Source: Sphingomonas psychrotolerans (GTDB lineage Bacteria > Pseudomonadota > Alphaproteobacteria > Sphingomonadales > Sphingomonadaceae). From it: a DNA stretch of 64,000 bases. The translations under genes were made by a program, and so were the position numbers. Positions within the stretch are counted from its first letter, which is position 1; every line of letters starts with the position of its first letter. The stretch covers positions 4,657,501-4,721,500 of the forward strand of contig NZ_CP024923.1 in NCBI RefSeq assembly GCF_002796605.1. Reading direction: 5' to 3'. The notes under the pieces are model-generated. The model was not told the origin of the DNA. It did not search any database and was given only the letters and a program-made list of their open reading frames with translations. Of the stretch, positions 52,017 to 61,000 are shown one piece after another.

Positions 52017-55000
52017 ATGATCCGCAACAGCCGTTCGTTCCGCAACGCCCTGCTCCTCGGCGCCTCACTAGGCAGCCTCGTGCTCGCGGGCTCCGCGCAC
52101 GCACAGAATTTCGGCGCGCGGCAAGGGGCGGATCCCGCCGCCGCCGCCACGCGCGCCGCGCAGAGCGCCGGCAACCGCAATGCGGCGGCGCAGGCCGCTG
52201 CCCAGCGCACCCGCGTGACGCTGGAGCGCGCCTCGCGTATCCGCGCGCAGATGGATGCCGCGCAGGTGGCTGCGCGCGCTGCCGCACTCGCTGCGCAGTC
52301 GAAGGTGCCCAACGGTCTCGGCAAGGGCGGGCTCGAGGTCGCCAACGGCGTCGCGCTGGACCCTGCTTTGTGGGTCGGCGCCGACGGACCCACACAGAGC
52401 CAGGGGACGAACGGCCGCACCAGCGTCCTCGTCAACCAGACGCGTGACAAGGCGATCCTCAACTGGGACAGCTTCAACGTCGGCCGCGAGACCGACCTGA
52501 GCTTCAATCATCACGGCAACACCAATTGGGTCACGCTCAACCGCGTCGTCGGTGACAGCGCCGATCCCAGCCAGATCCTCGGTACGATCAAGGCCGATGG
52601 TTCGGTCTATATCCTCAACCAGAATGGCGTGATCTTCGGCGGCGCCAGCCAGATCAATGTCCGCAATCTCGTCGCTGCGGCGGCGACGATCACCGACCAG
52701 CATTTCCGCGATTATGGCATCTATGCCCGCGTGACTCAGTCGACGGCGTCGGCGCCGCCGACCCAGGTGGTCGAAAGCTTCACCAACGCGATCGGCGACG
52801 TGAAGGTCGAGGCGGGTGCGCAGATCGCCACCGCCGCGCCCAAATCGGTTGTCGAAGCGGGCGGTTTCGTCATGCTGCTGGGCAACACGGTGGAGAATGC
52901 CGGTTCGATCCGCACCGATCGCGGGCAGACGCTGCTCGCGGCGGGCGACCGGTTCCTGGTCCGCGCCGGCTATGGCACCGACACCAACCAGCGTTCGACC
53001 ACGCGCGGCAACGAAGTCCAGGTCAGTGTCGGCGCGAACAGCACTGCCGGGCTGGTCGCCAATACCGGCGTCATCGAGGCGCGCCAGGGCGACATCACGC
53101 TGGCAGGCGAGACGGTGGTGCAGGGCGGCATCGCGATCGCGACCACTAATGTGAACGCACGCGGCACGATCCACCTGCTGACCAGCGTCGGAGAGGCCAA
53201 GGCGAAAACCAGCGTGACGCTGACTGGCGACAGCCTGACGATGATCCTGCCCGAGTTGGACAGCAAGGACCGCGCGACCAACGCCCAGCGCGATGCGCTC
53301 GCCAACCCGGCGACTAATGTGAACAGCTGGCTCCTCGCGCATCAGGGCGAAGGCAACTTCAACTTCACCATGGCCGATCGGCTGGACCGTTCGCGGGTGG
53401 AGATCATGACCGGCGGGACCGTCGATTTCCAGGCGGGGTCGCAGACGATCGCGCAGGGCGGGCAGATCGCGGTGTTCGCGCGGACCAAGGCGTTCGTGGG
53501 CGAAGGCGCGGTGCTCGATGTATCGGGCGTGCGCGGGGTTGCGATGGACATGGAGTCCAACAACCTGATGGTCAACATCCAGCCTTACGAGATGCGCGAT
53601 TCCCCGGACAACCGCGAAGTCGACGCGCTCAAGCACAATGACGTGTGGGTCGACATCCGCGATCTGGTGCTGCTGCCCAGCGGCACCGGCGGGCACAATG
53701 GCGATCGTTACTACACACCCGGCGGCCTGCTCGAAGTGGGCGGGCATCTCAGCAACGTCGCGCATTCGATCGGCGAATGGGCATCGGTAGGCGGCAGCAT
53801 CGCGTTCCAGAGCGGCGGTGGCGTGGCCAACGTCCGCCCGCCCGACGCCGGTCAGCTGGTGATCCAGAAGGGGGCGATCCTCGATATTTCGGGCGGCAGC
53901 CTCGATTATGCAGGGGGCGTGGTGCGCTCGACGCTGTTCATGGGTTCGGACGGCAAGCTCTACGCCGCCGGCCAGGCGCCGGCGAGGGTCAAGCTGACAT
54001 CGGTCGGCGCGTCGTTCATGCGCACGCACGATCGCTGGGGCGATGCCTATACTGAGCTGTTCAGCACGCCCTTCTCGCGCACGCTCAGCGCGCGGTGGGA
54101 GGACGGTTATACCGTGGGGCGCGACGCCGGCGCGATCTCGATGTCGATGCCGACGGTGCTTATGGAGGGCACGGTGCTGGCCGACGTGGTCGTCGGCGAC
54201 CGCCAGACCCAGGCCCGGCCCGATTTGCCGATCACCATCGACAAGCTGGGAACGCTTGCCGGCACGACGGCACGCCGGATCGATGGCTACAAGCTGCCGC
54301 AGAATGCCACGCCGCTGGCCGGCGGCCTCTATGTCGGCAATCGACTGGACGGTCCGACGGAACAAGTCACGTCGCCGTTCCCCAACGGTGTGACGGTCAG
54401 CGCCGGAACGGACGTTACGTCGGGCATGACCGCCGCCACTACGCTCACTCCCGAGATGGTCGGTAATGTCCAGTTGTCCGCCGATTCGATCAACGCGGCC
54501 AAGCTCGGTGCGCTGCGGATCAGCGGCAAGGACGTGCGTGTCGATGCCGACATCGCAGTCGCCGCCGGTGGCAGCATCGCGCTCCAGGCCCAGAGCACCC
54601 ATGTCGCGGGCAATCTGACTGCGCATAGCGGCACCATCTCGATCGAGGGGCTCACCGCCAGCTGCAACTCGATCTGCGAAGTCATTCCCACGCCGATTGA
54701 CCTGGCGGACGGCGTCAAGATCGACACGACCGGCCTGTGGGTGAACCTGCTGAAGGGCGGCGATCGCCGGGACCTGGCCTTCACCAAGGGCGGCGACGTC
54801 CTGATCAACGCAGTGCAGGGCTCGGTGACGCTCGGCAAGGATAGCCTGATCGATGCCTCGGCGGGCGGTGCGGTGCTGGATCTCGGCGAGACGCAGGGCG
54901 CGCGCGGCGGCGACGTGGCGCTTTCGGTCGGCACGCTGCCGCGCGAGGCGGCCAACATCATGGTGCTGGATGGCGAGATCCGCTCTTATGGCTCGGGCGA

Positions 55001-58000
55001 CTTTGCCGGCGGCACGTTGATCGTCAACAATGGCGGCACTCCGATCACGATCGGCAAGGAACTGTTCGAGGGCGGCAATCTGCTGATCGCCGGCCAGCCC
55101 TTGCCGATGGATCTGCAACTGGGTGCGGATGCGTTGATCAAGGCCGGCATGGTGCTGCCCTATGACTATTCCTATCAAATAACGAAGCTGGCCGCGGGCG
55201 AGACCGTCACCGGCGGCGCCTCCGCCGACTTTTCGGGACGCACGTTGTTGGCCGACTGGGTCATTCCCGACGGTGCCGAAGTCTATGATGAAAACTTCAA
55301 CATGTTCTTCCCCGGCGATACGCTGCCCGCCGGCTTCGCAATGTATATCGGCTACATCAATCTCGGCGAGGGACAGATCGTCCCCGACATGAGCGCGGTG
55401 TACGGCGACAGCGGGCTTCCGCTCGCCGAGCCGATCACCCGGTTCATCACTGCCGGCACCGTGCTGGAGAGCGACATCACGCTGAAGGCCGGCGCGACCC
55501 TGAAGCGCGGCTGGGAGTTCGCCGTCGACCTGAACGTCGTCAAGCCGCTGCATCTCGATGCGGATTTCTTCCAGAAGGGGTTCAGCAATTACACCGTCCG
55601 CGCCGGCGGCGACCTGTGGGTGGGGGCAGATACGACGATCGACGTGGTCGCGCCGACGCGGCGGATCACCGGCGCCAGCCTGGTGGTGGCCAGCGGTGCC
55701 GCGCTTGACGACGCGATGACGCTGTGGACCGCGCCGATGCTGCAGGAAGACGCGGCGAACGGCCGCTTCGTCCAGCGCCAGGGTGCCAGCCTGACGCTGA
55801 TCGCGTCGGGCCTCGGGCCGCGCCTGACCTATGATCCCTACGGCGCTCTGCTGCAGGACGCCCAGCCCTTTGGCGAACTCCGCATCGGCAAGGGCGCCAC
55901 CCTGCGCGTCGATGAGGGCCAGTCGATCGCGCTGAATTCGGTTGAGGGCATGCTGATCCAGGGTCGGGTCGAAGCGCATGGCGGCGCGGTCAACATCACT
56001 TCGTCGCTGTTCGAGAATATGAGCCGCGACCGGCCGACCACGCTCCCGATCCGCTATGACTCGACTGCCGCTTTGTGGATCGATTCGAGTGCGGTGATCG
56101 ACGTGTCGGGCCGCGCGCACACCGCGCTCGATGCGCGCGGGCTGCGTTACGCCAATGTGTCGAAGGGCGGGTCGATCCATATCGGCGGCGACGTTCAGCG
56201 CCAGACCGATTCGGGCGTGGCGATGGGCCGCGAGATGACGTCGGCCTATGTCGTGGTGCGCGACGGCGCATTGCTCGACGCGTCGGGCGCGAGCGCTGAG
56301 ATCGACTATCAGACCTCGGGCCTGCCCGAGCGGCGTACCAGCCTGACCCTCGCCAGCGACGGCGGCCGGATCGCGCTCGATTCGCAATATGGCGTTTTCC
56401 TCGACGGCACCGCGCGCGCGCATGCCGGTGGCGCCGGCGCGCTGGGCGGCGAGCTTTCAATCCAGCTGACCACGCCAATCATCTCGGACCGCGGCATCGG
56501 CAAGGGCACCGAAGTGCCCGATTTCATGCGGCGGTTGCGCGAAGTGGTGGTTCAGCAGGAATATTCGAACCTGCTGTCGGACACGATCGAATATGGCGAC
56601 TGCATCACCGGCTGCTGGACGCCGGGCCAGACCGTAGAGCAGTCGAACGCCGCCAACGAAGGCGTCGCCAATCTGGTCGGCCAGGCGCGCATCGGCGTCG
56701 ACCGCATCAAGGCGGGCGGCTTCGACAGCCTGTCGCTGGCAAGCGACGACGTGGTGCTGTTCGACGGCGATGTGAACCTCGCGCTGGGACGAAACCTCAC
56801 GCTGTACGGCGCGCTCGCCAATCTCGATCCCGATGCGCACATGTCGCTGTCGGCGGCCTATGTGAAGTTCGCCGGCGGCGGGTCGGGCTGGGGCAACACC
56901 ATCGTCGCGGAGAATGTCGGCCAGCTCGCGCTGCTGCGGCGCCCGGTCGCGGGGCAGGGCAGCGTCACCATCACCGGCGGTCTGGTCGACATTTCCGGCA
57001 TCAGCTTCGGCGTGAACGGCTCGATCGGCCTGATCGGCAACGAGCAGCTCGAATATGATTATGCGGCGTCGAAGGACATCGACATCGTCAGCCGCAGCGA
57101 CATCCGGCTCACCGGCGGCACCGTCCGCTCGATGAGCAACGTCTCGCTGACCGCGGCGCAGATCTACCCGACCACTGGCGCCGTCGCGGCGATCTATGCC
57201 GGCGTCTATACCTATCGCCTGCCGGGCAATACCAGCCTCTACAGCACGATCATGGATGGAAGCACGGTGAGCTTCCACAAGCTGGCCGGCAGCACGCCGT
57301 CGATGCCGCTATCGGCCTATGGCCAGCTGACCGTGGGTGCGGACATCATCAATCAGGGCGGCGTGCTGGTCGCGCCGCTCGGCTCGATCACGCTGGGCAT
57401 CGGCGGCGGCAATTACGTGCCTGGGCCGGAAATGGCCGCTCCGGGCCAGGATTACTGGTCAGGCGAAAGCGCCGTGTCGACGCGCGAGGTCAACCTGCTT
57501 TCCGGCAGCCTCACGTCGGTGAGCGGGGCGGGGCTCGCAATTCCCTATGGCAGCACCACCGACGGGCTCAGCTGGACGCTGAACGGCGCGTCGGTGCTCA
57601 CGACGACGCCGAAGCAGGGGATCACGATCGTCGGCTCGCTCAAGGCGGACGCCGGGGCGGTGCTCGATCTGTCGGGCGGCGGCAATCCCACCGGGGCGGG
57701 CTTCACGCCCGGCCGCGGCGGATCGATCGACATTCTCAAGAATCCGCTCGCCGCGCTGAACCCTGCCTTTGCCGGGTTCAGTCATGCCGACAACAAGGTC
57801 TATGCGATCGTTCCCGACTATAAGAATTCGGCCGCGCCCACTGCGATCGACGGGCATGCGCAGCCGGTATTCGGCCAGCAGATCGTCATCCCCGAAGGCG
57901 TTCCCGGACTGAAGCCCGGAACCTACACCCTGCTCCCCGCCGAATTCGCCCTGATGAAGGGCGCCTATCGCGTCGAGATGGGCCATGCCACCGCGCCGGG

Positions 58001-61000
58001 CGCGGGCCAGATGACCACGCTTCCCGGCGGCTCGTTCGCGCTGGGCGTGCATACTGACGTCGCCAACCTCAACCGGCGCTCGCCCCAGGCGGTCGACGTG
58101 ATCCTCACCCCTGCCGATGCGGTGCGCAAGCATTCGCAATATGTCGAGACGGGCTTCGAGAAGTTCCTCACCGACCTGCCCGATGGTTCGCTGTTCGGCC
58201 GCCCGCTGCCGCTGCTGCCGCGCGACGGCAAGCAGCTGACCATCGCCGTTCCTTCGGTCACCGGTGAAGAGACGCGTTCGCTCTTCTCGTTCAAGGGCGC
58301 CGGCAAGTTCGCAGCGGCCGAAGGCGGAATCGGCGGTTCGCTGTCGGTCGTGGTCGGAAATTACGCCAACACCGACAAGCAGGCGCTGGAAATCCTGGCG
58401 GACGGCACCACCGCAACCCAGGGCGCCGCGGGCCTCTACGCATCGGACCTGAACGCGGTGGGCGCCAGCCTGATGATCCTGGGCGGCGAGCTTCGCCGGA
58501 ACGTCAGCGGCCCGTCTACTGATCTGCTGGCGACTCTCGAGATCAAGGTGGGGGCGGACGCCTTTTCGAGCGGCGCCTTCAACGGCATCACTGTCCGCGA
58601 AGGCGCCACGCTTTCGGCCGCGCAAATCCTGATGGTGTCCAACGGCAGTTCGGATCTGGTCGTCGAGCAGGGCGCGACGCTCAGCACGATCGGCAAGGGC
58701 AAGCCCGCCTTCGACATGAACGGCGGCTACACCATCCTGAACAACCAAATCGCCATGCTGGCGGTCTCGAACGGCCTGCTCGAGTTCCAGGCACCGAGCA
58801 GCGCGGGGACGACCGGCCGGATCGTCGTGGAGGACGGCGCCGCGCTCTATTCGGAAGGCACGCTCGCTTTCTCCAGCCTTGGCCCGGTCGCGTTGGGCGA
58901 ACAGGTCCGCTACGGCGCGCGCTATCTGTCGCTGGCCAGCGGTGCCGTGAACATCGGCACCAGCGAGGGGCTGGCGGCTGCCGGCGGTCAGGGGATCCTG
59001 CCGAGCGGCATCCTGCTCAACCAAAGCGTGCTCGAACGGCTCATGCTGGGCGACACCACCAAGGGCGCGCCGGCGCTGGAACGACTGATCCTGACCGGCA
59101 ACGATTCGATCAATTTCTACGGCACGGTCGACCTCGATACGCGAGCCAACGGGCACCAGTCGGCGCTGCAGCTCGTGCTCAATACGCCGGCGCTATACGG
59201 CCATGGCGATGCCACGGACGTCGCGACGATCAGCGCGGCGACGTTGGTCTGGAACGGCGTCTACGGCACGACTGGGCCGAGCTATTCCGCGCAGGTCCTG
59301 GCGGGCAAGCCCGGCGCGCCGATCGCTGGTGGCCCGGGCACCGGCCAAGGCACGCTGAACCTCGTCGCCGACCGGATCGTGCTCGGCTATCAGGACGGCA
59401 TCCCCGACGATGGAACGCTGCCGATGGACCGGCTCGCGCTCGGCTTCTCGGCGGTTAACCTGACTGCGGGACAGCGGATAGAGACCAACCATCGCGGCAC
59501 GATCTCGGTCTATGAATCGCAGGCAGTCTACGGCAAGCCGGGGACCGGCGGCACGCTAAACCTGACCACACCGCTGCTGACGGCAAAGGGCGGGTCGACC
59601 GTCGGCTTCGTCGCCGGCGGCGCGGTCAACCTCGCCGCGCCCACTGGCTGGACCGCCCCGACCCAGCGGCCCGAACTGCCGATCGGTGGCGAGCTCCACT
59701 TCACCGGCGCCACGATCAATGTCGACACGCTGGTCGCGATGCCCAGCGGGCGGCTCAAGCTCACTGCGCTTTCGGGCGACGTGACGCTGGGCGATCGCGC
59801 CAGGATCGACATGGCGGGCCAAGCGACCAAGTTCTTCGACGAAACCCGCTATAGCTGGGGCGGCGACGTCGAACTCGAAAGCGCAGCCGGCAATGTGAGC
59901 ATGGCCACGGGCGCAGTCATCGATCTCAGCGCCGACTACAATCATGCCGGCCTGCTCAAGGTCACTGCGCTGAAGGGCGATGCGGTGCTGGCAGGCGTGA
60001 TCAAGGGCGCGGCGCGCAACGGCACGCTGGGCGAGAACCCCGAACTGCGCGGCGGCGCCATCGACATTCGCGCCGGCCGAATCGCCGACTTCACCGGTCT
60101 CAACCAGCGGCTGAACGATAGCGGCGTCACCTATTCGCGCAACTTCCTCGTCAAGACCGGCGACCTCAGCATTGGCAACGAAGTGAAGGCGCGCAACGTC
60201 AGCATCACCGCCGATGGCGGCAGCATGACCGTCACCGGCAAGATCGACGCCAGCGGTGCCAAGCCCGGATCGATCCGGCTGTCGGCGAAGAACGATCTGG
60301 TGCTGACCAGCGGCGCGTCGCTCGATGCGCACGGCACCATGCTCCATGTCGACGCCTATGGCGCACCAATCGAGGCGTCGAACCGCGCCATGGTGGAACT
60401 GACCAGCGCCAATGGCACTCTGACGCTGCAGCCGGGCATGACGATCGACCTGTCCTCGCCCGATGGCGTGTCGCGCGGCAGGATCGACCTCAACGCCCGC
60501 CGCTTGGGCGCCAACGACGTCGCGATCGCGGCGGCGGGGACGCTCAACATCCACGGGGCCGAAAGCCTGTCGGTCAATGCCTTCCGCACCTATCAGCCCG
60601 CGACCGGCGTGATCGATCAGGCGCTGATGGACGGAATCCATCTCGACAGTGACGGCTTCATCGACGCGGCGATCGGCAATTCCGCGCTGCTCGACCGGGT
60701 CGCGGGGCTGCGCGCCTATCGCGATGCGTTCCATCTGCGGCCGGGCGTCGAGCTGGCGAGCATGGCGGGTGGCGATCTGCGCGTCTCGGGCGACCTCAAC
60801 CTGGCGGGCTATCGCTATGCCAGCCTCAACCCCAACGATCAGCGCGCGATCAATTATGCCGATCCGTTCGGCGGCGGCTATGGTTCGGGCGAGGCGGGCG
60901 TGCTGCTGGTGCGCGCATCGGGCGATCTCAGCCTGAACGGCTCGATCACCGATGGCTTCGGCGTTCCCGCACGGACGCCCGACGACAATGGCTGGGTGCT

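Noticed and set aside
52068..56423. 1,451-codon minus-strand frame, plus others at 57459-59156 and 61392-63587
   Set aside because: All are antisense to the exoprotein, are Arg/Asp/Gln/His-rich and lack domains. The plus-strand frame has a signal peptide and a TPS domain and runs without a stop to the window end.
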